Source: JACQXM01 sp964569425 (GTDB lineage Bacteria; Planctomycetota; Phycisphaerae; UBA1845). From it: a DNA stretch of 64,000 nt. The position numbers and the translations under genes are program-made. Below are positions 1 through 9,173 of the stretch, one piece after another. Position 1 is the stretch's first letter. Each line of letters begins with the position of its first letter. Below the pieces are notes generated by a model. It was not told where the DNA came from. It ran no database searches and saw only the letters and a list, made by a program, of their open reading frames with translations. Where the stretch lies: the NCBI GenBank assembly GCA_964569425.1, contig CAZMVD010000001.1, positions 46,460-110,459 of the forward strand, given 5' to 3'.

Positions 1-1
1 T

Positions 2-595
2 CTGGCCGTGGGGTGCGGCGGGCCGCGGCGCGGCGACTATGTGTCAACCGCCCGAATCTCGATGCCCGCCGACCATCCTGCGCAACAGCAATTGTGGGAG
101 GCCATCGCCGAAACGCTCCGCGAGGAGGGGTTCAGGCTCGACCGCCTGGATCAGCGCGCGGGACTGGTGACCACGTTTCCGGAGACATCGAAGCACTTCT
201 TTGAATTCTGGCGGCACGACGTGGATACGCGGCAGGACTTCTGGGAGGCGACGATCAACCCGATCCGCCGCGCGGCGGAAGTATCTTTACAGCCAAGTCC
301 CGGGGATGCCGCTCAGGAACTGACCGTGGTCGTACGCAAAGAGCAGCTCAGTTCGCCCGACCGGCAGTTCAACAGTACCATCGCCGCCTATCAGATTTTC
401 GGAAACAGCCTGCCTTCCACCACGGGAATGGCGCGCATCACTCCGGAACACGACTATTGGTTCGATTGCGGACGCGATGAGGCCATGGAGGACTACCTGC
501 GCAGGCGAATCCTCGCCCGCGCCAATCTGGATGGAGCCACGGGAGCGAACACCGATGGCGCCGGGAACCTGCCGGATCAATCCAACACGCCCTAG
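2..595 (+). CDS. Probable lipoprotein of unknown function, 5' end outside the window
   Basis: The reading frame is open to the left edge and the first codons read L-A-V-G-C, which looks like the end of a lipoprotein signal peptide with the lipidated Cys at base 14. The true start therefore lies upstream, and the GTG at base 8 is an internal valine. The mature part is about 190 residues, soluble, with mixed alpha/beta composition and a hydrophilic tail rich in Gly, Asn and Asp; no family is recognised. Its last 41 bases overlap the start of the next gene, which suggests co-transcription. It is likely membrane-anchored. Family unknown. Confidence 0.6.
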   Translation: MAVGCGGPRRGDYVSTARISMPADHPAQQQLWEAIAETLREEGFRLDRLDQRAGLVTTFPETSKHFFEFWRHDVDTRQDFWEATINPIRRAAEVSLQPSPGDAAQELTVVVRKEQLSSPDRQFNSTIAAYQIFGNSLPSTTGMARITPEHDYWFDCGRDEAMEDYLRRRILARANLDGATGANTDGAGNLPDQSNTP

Positions 596-1850
596 GCTGT
601 GCAACAGCGTTCTGGTTGCGATGTGTGCATTGATCGCAACCGTCGCCCGGGCGGAGCTGTTTGAATCACCAATATCCTGCGAATTGGTGGTGCGCGAGGC
701 GCTCGCCGCTGCACCGGAACCACTGCGTGTCCTGTTCAACGCTTCGGCGGGAAGCGTTTACGCAGCCGCGCTGCAGGATATCGCCTCCTGCGGGCAGAAG
801 CTCGCCCAGGATGCCAGGGACCGGCACCTCGTAGCGCTGGACGCGGAGGTCGTTGGCGACGTCCCGGACGCCGAACGAAATTCCGCGGTTCAACGGTTTC
901 CGGTTGAACGTCTTCGCGCCGAATCCCTGTACAAGGCAAATCACCTGGCGGGCGGAATCCTTCCTTGGGTCATTGAGGAACATTACGCAAGTCTGGTGAG
1001 CGCGTTTCGGATGCGTGATTGGAAAGCCGTTCCACAGCACAGCGGCACACTTCTGCATGCGCTCACCGACGCGGGTCTACCGTTCCATACCAGCCGGCTT
1101 CGCCTCGACGTGGATCCCTGGTTTGAAGAAACCGACACGGGAATCTCGTTTGTCGAGGGCTGTTCGGCCGGACGAATACAGGTCGCCCTGTTAGATCGCA
1201 ACCTTGAGCGCCTTGCCCACGAGGTTCGCGTTTTTCGCACCCGTGCCGGCCGTCTGGAGGATCGCACGCAAGCGGTGTTTGCGTTGCTTCAACAGTCCTG
1301 TATGGAAGCGGCGGGGCTACGCCAGCTTGATCGCGAAATCGTCTCGCAATTGGGAATTCGCGACGCGACATCGTGGAACGCGCACCGCGAAGAGTACTTC
1401 CGCCGTTTGGAAGAACGGGCACTGCCTGTCATGCGCACCCAACTGGAATCGGCGGCTTTGCTCGGGGCCAGTCTGATCCATACCGCGTGGTGGGAAGCGG
1501 GGAGCCCCTTGCCCCCCGATTCCTATGCGCCCCACGCGACTTCCCAATCCGCCGTAGTTCCAAACGCCCAGGCCCCACCATCCGCCGAGAAGGACGGTCC
1601 GATTCATCCGCCATCGAATTCCCGCGCAGACGTCACGGGACAAAGGGAATCGAACCCGGCATCCGACCGGAAAGCCGCCACCGAAACATCGACCCTGGTG
1701 GGCAGCATGGGCTCGCAGGTTTTTCACCGCTCCACCTGCAACCATGCCCAGAGAATCAAGCGGGAGAATCTGGTACGGTTTGCAACGGCAGAGGCCGCGC
1801 GAAGTGCGGGCCGTACTCCTTGCAAGACCTGTCAGCCGGATGGGCCGTAA
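555..1850 (+). CDS. Secreted phospholipase C/nuclease-like protein with C-terminal Ada-type metal-binding module
   Basis: The ATG at 555 gives a short basic stretch, a hydrophobic core and an A-R-A cleavage site near residue 33; the longer open frame from 477 would bury this signal peptide. The central part contains H-A-L-T-D-A-G-L-P-F-H, which recalls the zinc-binding helix of the zinc-dependent phospholipase C / S1-P1 nuclease fold. A low-complexity Pro/Ser/Ala linker follows. The last 45 residues carry F-H-R-S-T-C-N-H, then A-G-R-T-P-C-K-T-C, the pattern of the Ada metal-binding domain that also occurs at the end of secreted thermonucleases and competence-like proteins. A phosphodiester-cleaving exoenzyme is the best guess. 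The catalytic family is inferred from one motif, whereas the C-terminal module is clear. Confidence 0.6.
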   Translation: MAPGTCRINPTRPRLCNSVLVAMCALIATVARAELFESPISCELVVREALAAAPEPLRVLFNASAGSVYAAALQDIASCGQKLAQDARDRHLVALDAEVVGDVPDAERNSAVQRFPVERLRAESLYKANHLAGGILPWVIEEHYASLVSAFRMRDWKAVPQHSGTLLHALTDAGLPFHTSRLRLDVDPWFEETDTGISFVEGCSAGRIQVALLDRNLERLAHEVRVFRTRAGRLEDRTQAVFALLQQSCMEAAGLRQLDREIVSQLGIRDATSWNAHREEYFRRLEERALPVMRTQLESAALLGASLIHTAWWEAGSPLPPDSYAPHATSQSAVVPNAQAPPSAEKDGPIHPPSNSRADVTGQRESNPASDRKAATETSTLVGSMGSQVFHRSTCNHAQRIKRENLVRFATAEAARSAGRTPCKTCQPDGP

Positions 1851-1903
1851 CTTCTCGGTCCAACTTGCTCCCGAAACAAGCCGGAGCGCGGGCGGATCAC
1901 GGA

Positions 1904-2410
1904 CTATCCCGAAGGCGACTCGAACAATGACTGCTGCAGCGGGCTTTCCTGGGCTGCGCGCACGCGCACGTCGCTGATTTCATCCACGAACTCGTCGATC
2001 GTCCGGAACTTGCGGTGCACACTCATGAAGCGCACGTAGGCCACCGGATGCAGCCGCCGCAGGTGCTGACCGACGTAGCGACCGATCTGTTCAGTGGTCA
2101 CCTCGCGATCGTGGTTGCTGAACAGGTCTTCCTCCACCCGATCGACAAGGCGCTGAATCTGATCTTCTCGAATGTCGAGCTTGGAACTGGCCCGTTCGAT
2201 GCCGCGAACGATGTTCTCTCGCTGGTACGGATCGCGCCTCCCCCCGGACTTAATGACCGTCAGGCGCAACTCCTGCTCCACCCGTTCCTTGGTCGTGAAA
2301 CGCCGCTTGCACTCCAGGCACTCGCGCCGCCGACGGATCGCCTCGCCGCCTTCCGAGAGTCGCGAGTCGATGACTTTATTGTTGTTCTGCCGGCACGACG
2401 GGCAAATCAT
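1904..2410 (-). CDS. nrdR: Transcriptional repressor NrdR
   Basis: NrdR represses ribonucleotide reductase genes in response to the ATP/dATP balance. The protein begins M-I-C-P-S-C and has a second Cys pair in R-E-C-L-E-C-K-R-R-F, together forming the N-terminal zinc ribbon. The ATP-cone follows at roughly residues 49-139, with the typical V-I-K-S-G-G-R-R start and the R-F-M-S-V-H-R-K-F end. At 168 residues it is slightly longer than usual because of a C-terminal tail. It is convergent with the secreted protein gene and divergent from lysS. No reductase gene is in the window, so its targets must be elsewhere. Confidence 0.95.
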   Translation of the reverse strand: MICPSCRQNNNKVIDSRLSEGGEAIRRRRECLECKRRFTTKERVEQELRLTVIKSGGRRDPYQRENIVRGIERASSKLDIREDQIQRLVDRVEEDLFSNHDREVTTEQIGRYVGQHLRRLHPVAYVRFMSVHRKFRTIDEFVDEISDVRVRAAQESPLQQSLFESPSG

Positions 2411-2893
2411 GGCATTCGATCCGGGTCGTCGTTCTGGCTACTCAACCGGGTCCGCCAAGTACCATCACTGGAGCGTTACAGCACCAAGGGTTAGGCCGGA
2501 TCAGAGTAACGCCACAAGATGTTGAGTGTCAAATGAAAATGCCATCGCGACCTACGATTCTTCGATGCGCCGAATCGAGAGCGCGAACAGCCGGCCATTG
2601 CCGCCGGGCTGGCCTTCGGGCATCCGGCGGGATGGTTATGAATCTGGCGCAGGCATCCACAGCTCCCCCCGCTCACCTCCCACGGGCTTGTTTGACCATC
2701 GCGCATAATGCCGACGGACCTGCAGCCGTTCGAATCTCTCCTCGACCCGGCATAAGGCTTGTTGCCTCCCATGCACTGCCTGCGCCCCTTGCCGTTATTC
2801 ACGGGCTTTGAATTGCCCGGAGTAGTGGCCGTGAGTAACATCGCGATCTCGCGTATTCGATGACTTTAATCACCGTTACGAGTGGACCGGGGC
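2411..2893. other. Divergent intergenic region between nrdR and lysS
   Basis: This interval of about 480 bases separates two divergent genes and must hold promoters for both. I see no convincing -35/-10 pair, NrdR box, riboswitch or T-box leader. Open frames on both strands here are short, lack recognisable motifs and have unlikely compositions. Confidence 0.4.
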
Positions 2894-4510
2894 ATGAGCG
2901 AGCAGGAACTTCGACTTCAGCGCATCCGCAAGCGAGATGCCCTGCGCGCATTGGGCGTCGATCCCTACGGCCGCCGTTTTGAAAGCGTGCACGCCAGTGC
3001 CGCCCTTCGCGTTGCCGCCGAGTCGCTCGCCATCGCCGACGGGGCGCGGACGGATCGCCCCGCCCGCGTGGCCGGACGAATCGTGCTCCTGCGCCTGATG
3101 GGCAAGCTCGCCTTCCTCACGCTGCGCGACGCCGCCGGCACCATCCAATTGGGCATCAGCCGCGGCGAAGTGGGCGATGACTCGTGGGAAATCCTCAAGC
3201 AACTAGACCTTGGCGACTGGCTCGGGGCCGACGGCGTTCTCGGTCGCACCAAGACCGGCGAGCTGACCGTGTGGGTCGACCGGATCACGGTTCTGGCGAA
3301 AGCAATTCAACCACCGCCGGAGAAATGGCACGGCCTGACCGACGTGGACCTCCGCTATCGCCGCCGTTACGTGGACCTGTTTGTTCACCCCGAAGTGCGC
3401 GACGTCTTCCGCCAGCGCAGCGCCATCATTCAGGCGATCCGTCAATACCTGACGAACGAAGGCTATATCGAGGTGGACACGCCCGTGCTCCAGCCCATGT
3501 ACGGCGGTGCGGCCGCGCGACCCTTTACCACGCACCACCACACCCTCGACATGGAACTCTATTTGCGCATCAGCCCGGAGCTGTACCTGAAACGGTTGCT
3601 GGTCGGCGGAATGGAGCGCGTGTTCGAGATCGCGCGCAACTTCCGCAACGAAGGGATCAGCACGAAACACAATCCCGAATTCACGATGATCGAGCTATAC
3701 GAAGCCTATGGCGATTATCACGTGATGATGGAGCGAACGGAGCAGATGGTCGCCGCCGCGTGGCATGCCTCCGCCAGAGAATCCGTGCCCCAGCGGATGC
3801 ACGCCTTTGAGCACGAGGCTGCGCGCCTCGCCGCCGAAAAAGACCAGCACGCCGCGGACGAGTATGCCACGCAGGAGCACCTGCCGGCCTACCGCGAGGC
3901 CGCGGCGGCCGTCGCCGCCGGTCGCATGGCCGCGGTGTTTCACGGGAAAGTTCTGGACTTTACCCCGCCCTGGCCGCGGCGCAAGTACGCCGACCTGCTC
4001 CGGGAATTCGCCCACGTGGCCATGGCCGACGCCCCCGCCGTTCGCGCCAAGGCCAAGGAGCTGGGCATCGACGTCGCGGGCAAAGACGACGCGGTTGTGG
4101 TTAACGAGGTCTTCGAGGCGACGGTGGAGCACCACCTGGTCCAACCGACTTTCGTCTACGATTACCCGGCGGCGATCTGCCCGCTCACGCGGCGGCATCC
4201 GGAAGACCCGACCATCGCCTTGCGCTTTGAAGCGTTCGTCGCGGGGATGGAGCTGGGCAACGCGTACACCGAACTCAATGATCCGGCCGTGCAGCAGGAG
4301 AACTTCGGGCGCAAGGTGGCCGGCGAAGGTGACGAGACCATGGCGGTGATGGACGAGGACTTCGTGCTCGCGCTGGAATACGGCATGCCCCCGGCGGGTG
4401 GTCTGGGCGTGGGCATCGACCGGCTGGTCATGCTGCTTACCGACAGCCGCAGCATTCGCGACGTGATTCTGTTTCCGCTTCAGCGGCCGTTATCCGCCGC
4501 GCCGGACTGA
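2894..4510 (+). CDS. lysS: Lysyl-tRNA synthetase, class II
   Basis: It charges tRNA-Lys. An OB-fold anticodon-binding domain covers about residues 50-145. The class II core follows, with motif 1 around R-S-A-I-I-Q-A-I-R-Q-Y-L, motif 2 as E-I-A-R-N-F-R-N-E-G-I-S, and motif 3 as G-L-G-V-G-I-D-R-L-V-M-L-L. The ATG at 2894 starts M-S-E-Q-E-L-R-L; a GTG four codons earlier is possible but less typical. Between motif 2 and the L-D-F-T-P-P-W strand there is a charged, Ala/Glu-rich insertion of some 45 residues, so the protein is longer than the usual approximately 500 residues. No other genes are obviously in its operon. Confidence 0.96.
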   Translation: MSEQELRLQRIRKRDALRALGVDPYGRRFESVHASAALRVAAESLAIADGARTDRPARVAGRIVLLRLMGKLAFLTLRDAAGTIQLGISRGEVGDDSWEILKQLDLGDWLGADGVLGRTKTGELTVWVDRITVLAKAIQPPPEKWHGLTDVDLRYRRRYVDLFVHPEVRDVFRQRSAIIQAIRQYLTNEGYIEVDTPVLQPMYGGAAARPFTTHHHTLDMELYLRISPELYLKRLLVGGMERVFEIARNFRNEGISTKHNPEFTMIELYEAYGDYHVMMERTEQMVAAAWHASARESVPQRMHAFEHEAARLAAEKDQHAADEYATQEHLPAYREAAAAVAAGRMAAVFHGKVLDFTPPWPRRKYADLLREFAHVAMADAPAVRAKAKELGIDVAGKDDAVVVNEVFEATVEHHLVQPTFVYDYPAAICPLTRRHPEDPTIALRFEAFVAGMELGNAYTELNDPAVQQENFGRKVAGEGDETMAVMDEDFVLALEYGMPPAGGLGVGIDRLVMLLTDSRSIRDVILFPLQRPLSAAPD

Positions 4511-4624
4511 GTGAGCCACTGGTCGCGGGGGCGCGCACATTGATCGCCGAGGACGGCCGGCACCGATGCACGATCTCGCGCCGGACGAGCGGGGAGGGCG
4601 CCCCATGACGGCCCCAAAACCGGT

Positions 4625-6361
4625 TCACGAATGGTCCGCCAGTCCGGCAAAGAAGCTCCGGCAGTTGGCGCCCAACGTGCGGGTGCGGTAGCCGCCCTCT
4701 TGAACCACCAGCGTCGGCAATCTCAAGGAGGCAATCAGTCGCCCGTTTTCTTCCAGGTCCCGGGGGGTCAGGGTCCAGGTTCCGGTCGGGTCGCCCTTGG
4801 CTGTATCCAAGCCCAGCGCAACAATCAAAAACGCTGGTGCATGCCGGCGCACACGGGCCAGCGCCTTTTCAAGCGTGGCGCGGTATCGGATGCCATCGAC
4901 CACTTCCGGAAGCGGATAGTTGGCGTTGAAGCCGGCCCCTGTGACCGCTCCTTTTTCCTCCTCGAATCCACTGAAGTAGGGGTAGGCAAACTCCGGGTGC
5001 CCATGAATGGACAGCGTCAGAACGTCGGCCCGCTCATAAAATATGACTTGCTGCCCATTGCCATGGTGGTAGTCGATGTCCAGAATGGCCACCCGCCCGT
5101 GATGGCTGAAATAGTGCGCCGCCACGGCACAGTTGTTGAAGTAACAGAAGCCACCGAATGCGCGATACTCTGCATGGTGTCCCGGCGGACGAACCAGGGC
5201 ATATGCGATCCGATCCCCCTTGAGCAGGGCATCCGCCGCGGTCAGCGTACAATCCACGGCGCGCTTCGCCGCCAGATACGCGTTGTGATTAAGAGGGGTG
5301 AACGTATCAAGGCAGTAATATCCCGCGGCGACGCTTAGTTCCTTCGGCGGGCGCGCCTGGTTGCGCACCGGAAACACATAGGGATACACCGACTTGCCCG
5401 GCGGCAGACCCGCACACACTTTCTTGAAATAATCGATGTACTGGCTCTCGTGCACGGCGCGAATGTGGGATTCGGGATACTCACGCGGTGATTGATGTCG
5501 AAACCACCCCGTGGATTCGATCACTTTCCGGATCGCCGCGATGCGTACCGGCGCCTCCACGTAGCCGCGCTCACGTACGTGGTGAATGTCGTGCTTGTCG
5601 TTCACCACCAACGGGATCGACGGATGGCGGGCGAGTAATGGTCGATGCGCCGCTCGGCGGTCCGGCCTAATATACCGCGGCTCGCGCAGCCGGACGGGAT
5701 GGTCTCGGATTGAACTCACCACGGTTTGCACATAGGCCGGCGAACATAAGTGAGCATATTTGCGCTCAAGGATCGCACGCACGACCTTGCGCAGAACGTC
5801 GCAACGCGGGGGCGCATTTCGCCCGAGGTCGTCGTAGACCAGGTACGGCACGGCCGGATCCCCGGGCGTAACCGGTGTTTCATAGGCAGTGTTGGTGATC
5901 GGCCGCGCTCCATAGCGCTCGTAGAAACGCAACCGGGCCGAGTTGGCTTTGAGTATCGCAGGGTCACCGACCACCCGCGGGTCGTCCGGGGCGCATTCAA
6001 AATACAGGCCCTGCACGCCCAACCCGTGCGCCTCGTCACGCACCCGTTCATAGAGCGCACCGCCCACGCCTCCGCCGGTCAGTTTCTCGCCCGTGGCGAT
6101 GTAGTCGAGGAAACAGAACTTCAACTGCGCATCGTGCGAAAGCAGGGCGAACCCGCGAACAGGGTTGCCGCGAACGTCATCCGCCACGTACAGCAGCGCG
6201 CGAAAGCCGTATTTCAACGGATTTTTGAGTTTGTCGGGCAGCCCCGCGATCTCCTGTTCGCGCACGCCCGGGAATTGACGTCGGAGAATCGACTGCACCT
6301 GCTCGATCTGACGCCGGTCGATCGGCAACACGTCGTCGACAATGCGGCGAATGCGAAACAC
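4625..6361 (-). CDS. GNAT acetyltransferase fused to a histone-deacetylase-family amidohydrolase
   Basis: Residues about 1-190 look like a GNAT domain, with a C-F-L-D-Y-I strand, then G-G-G-V-G-G-A-L at the acetyl-CoA position and L-R-F-Y-E-R-Y-G at the end. Residues about 250-578 are a zinc-dependent deacetylase of the HDAC/acetylpolyamine amidohydrolase superfamily: R-P-P-G-H-H, D-I-D-Y-H-H-G-N-G, L-G-L-D-T and E-G-G-Y-R supply the catalytic histidines, the Asp/His/Asp zinc ligands and the active-site glycines. The chosen GTG at 6361 sits 6 bases after GGAGGA; the GTG two codons earlier would touch that site. One chain thus carries an acetyl-adding and an acetyl-removing domain. Substrate unknown; lysine or polyamine is plausible. 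It lies 79 bases downstream of the antiporter gene on the same strand. Confidence 0.85.
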   Translation of the reverse strand: MFRIRRIVDDVLPIDRRQIEQVQSILRRQFPGVREQEIAGLPDKLKNPLKYGFRALLYVADDVRGNPVRGFALLSHDAQLKFCFLDYIATGEKLTGGGVGGALYERVRDEAHGLGVQGLYFECAPDDPRVVGDPAILKANSARLRFYERYGARPITNTAYETPVTPGDPAVPYLVYDDLGRNAPPRCDVLRKVVRAILERKYAHLCSPAYVQTVVSSIRDHPVRLREPRYIRPDRRAAHRPLLARHPSIPLVVNDKHDIHHVRERGYVEAPVRIAAIRKVIESTGWFRHQSPREYPESHIRAVHESQYIDYFKKVCAGLPPGKSVYPYVFPVRNQARPPKELSVAAGYYCLDTFTPLNHNAYLAAKRAVDCTLTAADALLKGDRIAYALVRPPGHHAEYRAFGGFCYFNNCAVAAHYFSHHGRVAILDIDYHHGNGQQVIFYERADVLTLSIHGHPEFAYPYFSGFEEEKGAVTGAGFNANYPLPEVVDGIRYRATLEKALARVRRHAPAFLIVALGLDTAKGDPTGTWTLTPRDLEENGRLIASLRLPTLVVQEGGYRTRTLGANCRSFFAGLADHS

Positions 6362-6440
6362 ATCCACTCCTCCGAATTCACTGGCGCCGGGAATCCTCCC
6401 CGCACGCCGGCCTCAGTAGCGCCGCACCGCACCCGGCCCC

Positions 6441-8294
6441 TCATCGATCGGAATGGGAGTGACCGCCGGTCCCTTCGAACTGCTTTGTTCGGTCCGCGTC
6501 CGACGCCTCTCGCACCAGTCCCACAATCGTCTGCCCACTCTTCAGTGCCGAGACTGTCTGCGTCGTGACCACCTGCAATGCCCCGGTCTCTGTCATGACA
6601 AACAACGGTAGCGCGTTTTCGCCATAGCGCCGGCGATAGGCCTCCCATCCAAATTCATCGGTGAGCCTCGTGACCTTGACGGTTTCACCGCCGTCCAGTC
6701 GGTTCGCGATCATCGCAAATGTCACGGCGCCCCCCAACAATGTCCTTACCTGATGGCGCGCGTGATCCGCGCGCCCCGCATCCGGTTCCGCCCGCGGTGG
6801 TTGGGTGGCCAATTGGAAGCACCCCGATCGACCGAATACGCGCACAAACCGCCGCACCGCCAACACGTTAACCGATTCGTTGGGCGTTGCGGCAATGAGG
6901 CGTCCCAGCCCGCCAAAGTCGATCTCGTCCAGCGCGCTGTCGGACAGAATACTGCCGGCAAAGGCTGGTAGCCCGGCCATTCGCGCCGCCAATATATTGC
7001 TGCGATTGGTATCGACCAGCAGGACGCGAATCCCCAGGCCGACCACGGCCTTGGCCACCGCGCGCGTCCAGGGGTAGGCGCCCACAAAAAGTATGCCCTG
7101 AGGGTTCGCCACCGCAATACGCAGGCACCGCGCCGCTGCTGGTGCCGCCAGCCCATAAAAAGTGACCGTGCCGATGATGACGCAAAAGGTGATGGGAACC
7201 AGCCGTTCGGATTGCGCCCATCCGCCATCGCCCAAGCGCAACGCAAAGACCGAGGCCACCGCCGCGGCGACAATGCCGCGCGGCGCCACCGCTGCCAGGA
7301 ACAATCGCTCCCTGATCGCGAGTTTGGTTCCGCTGGTGGAAACCAGCACGCTCAGCGGTCGCGCAATGAACACAAGAACGGCAAGAAACAACGTCCCTGG
7401 GAGCAGGACGGCCCGAAGCTCAACCGGATTGAGGCGCGCCCCGAGCACAATGAACAGGACCGACAGCAGGAGCACGCGCAAATTCTCCTTGAATTCCACA
7501 ATATGCTCCACGTCGGCCCACCGCTGGTTCGCAAGCACGACCCCCATGACCGTGACCGCCAACAAGCCTGCCTCGTGCTGGAGTGCGTTGGCCGTCGCAA
7601 ACGAAATCAAGGCCAGCACCAGAGATAATGCGGCCTGCAAGTAGTCGGGGGCCCAGAACCTGTGTAATACCTGCGCAAGCAGCAGTGCCGCCATGACCCC
7701 GAGCCCGCCGCCAATCACCAACGTTCTGACGATACTCGGAACGACCAGCGCCCACGCTTTCTCCGACGTATCCGTAATGATCACTTCATACACCAGAACG
7801 GCCAGCATCGCCCCGATGGGATCGATGACGATGCCTTCCCACTTCAGGATCGGTCCGGTGGCCCCGCTTGGGCGAATGTGCCGCAAGAGCGGCGTAATGA
7901 CGGTGGGTCCGGTCACCACAAAAATCGCGCCGATCAGCGCCGCGAGACTCATGTCCAATTCGAGCAGCCACCACGCCGCTGCCGTCCCCACGAACCAGGT
8001 AACCAGCGCGCCGACGGTCACCAGGCGAACTACAACCCGGCCCACTTTGCGAAGCTCTGCCAACTTCAGCGACAGTCCGCCTTCAAAGAGGATCAGGCCG
8101 ACCGCCAGCGAGACCACAGGAAACAACAGGTCGCCCAGCAGCAACTCGGTATCCACCCAATGGAACACCGGCCCCGCTAAGAAGCCCGCCACCAACAGCA
8201 GAATGATCGATGGCAAGCGCAGTTTCCACGCCAGCCATTGCGCACCGATTCCAAGGACGAGAATCAAAGTCAACTGAAACGTAATCGAGTACAT
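6441..8294 (-). CDS. Cation:proton antiporter (CPA family) with C-terminal TrkA-N domain
   Basis: The protein of 617 residues begins with about a dozen hydrophobic segments in the first 400 residues, including E-G-G-L-S-L-K in the fourth helix region, the V-T-G-P-T-V-I-T segment and E-G-I-V-I-D-P-I-G-A, matching NhaP-type sodium or potassium/proton antiporters. From about residue 400 a Rossmann nucleotide-binding domain of the TrkA-N kind follows (G-I-L-F-V-G-A-Y, then V-D-T-N-R-S-N), and then a soluble tail. Such regulatory domains usually gate K+ or Na+ transport by NAD(H) or nucleotides. The ATG at 8294 places the first helix directly at the N terminus; a longer frame upstream adds 48 non-hydrophobic residues. 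Ion specificity cannot be told from sequence. Confidence 0.88.
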   Translation of the reverse strand: MYSITFQLTLILVLGIGAQWLAWKLRLPSIILLLVAGFLAGPVFHWVDTELLLGDLLFPVVSLAVGLILFEGGLSLKLAELRKVGRVVVRLVTVGALVTWFVGTAAAWWLLELDMSLAALIGAIFVVTGPTVITPLLRHIRPSGATGPILKWEGIVIDPIGAMLAVLVYEVIITDTSEKAWALVVPSIVRTLVIGGGLGVMAALLLAQVLHRFWAPDYLQAALSLVLALISFATANALQHEAGLLAVTVMGVVLANQRWADVEHIVEFKENLRVLLLSVLFIVLGARLNPVELRAVLLPGTLFLAVLVFIARPLSVLVSTSGTKLAIRERLFLAAVAPRGIVAAAVASVFALRLGDGGWAQSERLVPITFCVIIGTVTFYGLAAPAAARCLRIAVANPQGILFVGAYPWTRAVAKAVVGLGIRVLLVDTNRSNILAARMAGLPAFAGSILSDSALDEIDFGGLGRLIAATPNESVNVLAVRRFVRVFGRSGCFQLATQPPRAEPDAGRADHARHQVRTLLGGAVTFAMIANRLDGGETVKVTRLTDEFGWEAYRRRYGENALPLFVMTETGALQVVTTQTVSALKSGQTIVGLVREASDADRTKQFEGTGGHSHSDR

Positions 8295-8574
8295 CTTCGA
8301 CCTGTCTAATGCGACGCCTTGCCGCCGTAGAGTGCGGGAGGCCGACCGAACGGGCTCGACGTTGGCCAAGTCAATTCCAGGACCAGCGCGCGACCGCGCG
8401 ATGGCATGGTAGCATGGCACAATCGGCATGGCACCCACCCGACATGAACCATTGGCCTGGTCGAAGGGCTCTCGCCGACCAGTCCATTTGACGACCCCCG
8501 CCGCAGCGGGCTAGACTCGGACTCTCCCCGGAAGCCAGGGTCGAAGACGTGGGTCAAGCAAGGAGACGGTCGCC

Positions 8575-9114
8575 ATGCCTCAGCTTAGTGTGTTCAACCT
8601 GAATCGGTGGATCGACGAGCACCGCCACGAACTCAAGCCGCCGGTCGGGAATCAATACCTGTACCGCGGCTCCGACTTCTTCGTGATGGTCGTGGGTGGC
8701 CCCAACGCGCGCAACGATTTCCACATCACCGAATCGGAAGAGTTCTTCTACCAGGTCAAGGGCGACATCGTGGTGCGTATCCGCGAAGGCGAACGCATCG
8801 TCGATTATCCGATCCGCGAAGGCGACACGTTTTTTATCCCCCCAAACGTGCCGCATTCCCCGCAGCGCCCGCCGGACACCATCGGCATCGTCGTGGAGCG
8901 GGTGCGTCCGCCCGACGAAATGGAACACCTGGTGTTCTATTGCGAGAAGTGCGGTTCGCTCGTCTGCGACATCGAGTTCGCCTGCAAGGACATCGTCGTC
9001 CACTTTCGCGATACCATGGAGGCCTTCTGGAAGGACGACGCCCGCCGTACCTGCAAAAAGTGCGGCACGCTGGTACAGAAGCCCGGCCCGGTGTCTACGC
9101 TGCCCGGATGCTGA
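8575..9114 (+). CDS. nbaC: 3-hydroxyanthranilate 3,4-dioxygenase
   Basis: This iron-dependent cupin opens 3-hydroxyanthranilate to 2-amino-3-carboxymuconate semialdehyde (ACMS) in the kynurenine pathway. The cupin ligands are visible in D-F-H-I-T-E-S-E-E-F-F-Y and P-P-N-V-P-H-S-P-Q-R-P. The C-terminal part carries two Cys pairs, C-E-K-C and C-K-K-C, the rubredoxin-like second iron site found in bacterial but not animal enzymes. The length of 179 residues is normal. AAGGAG lies 8 bases before the ATG. The decarboxylase for its product is encoded two genes downstream on the same strand. Confidence 0.95.
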   Translation: MPQLSVFNLNRWIDEHRHELKPPVGNQYLYRGSDFFVMVVGGPNARNDFHITESEEFFYQVKGDIVVRIREGERIVDYPIREGDTFFIPPNVPHSPQRPPDTIGIVVERVRPPDEMEHLVFYCEKCGSLVCDIEFACKDIVVHFRDTMEAFWKDDARRTCKKCGTLVQKPGPVSTLPGC

Positions 9115-9173
9115 CGCGCCCGCCGACCGCTCGCGGCCCCGCCTGATCCTGGGCTGTGCGACGGAGTCTGTCC

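Noticed and set aside
2491..2841. 116-codon minus frame in the nrdR-lysS gap
   Set aside because: No ribosome-binding site, odd Cys/Gly/Arg composition and no recognisable pattern.
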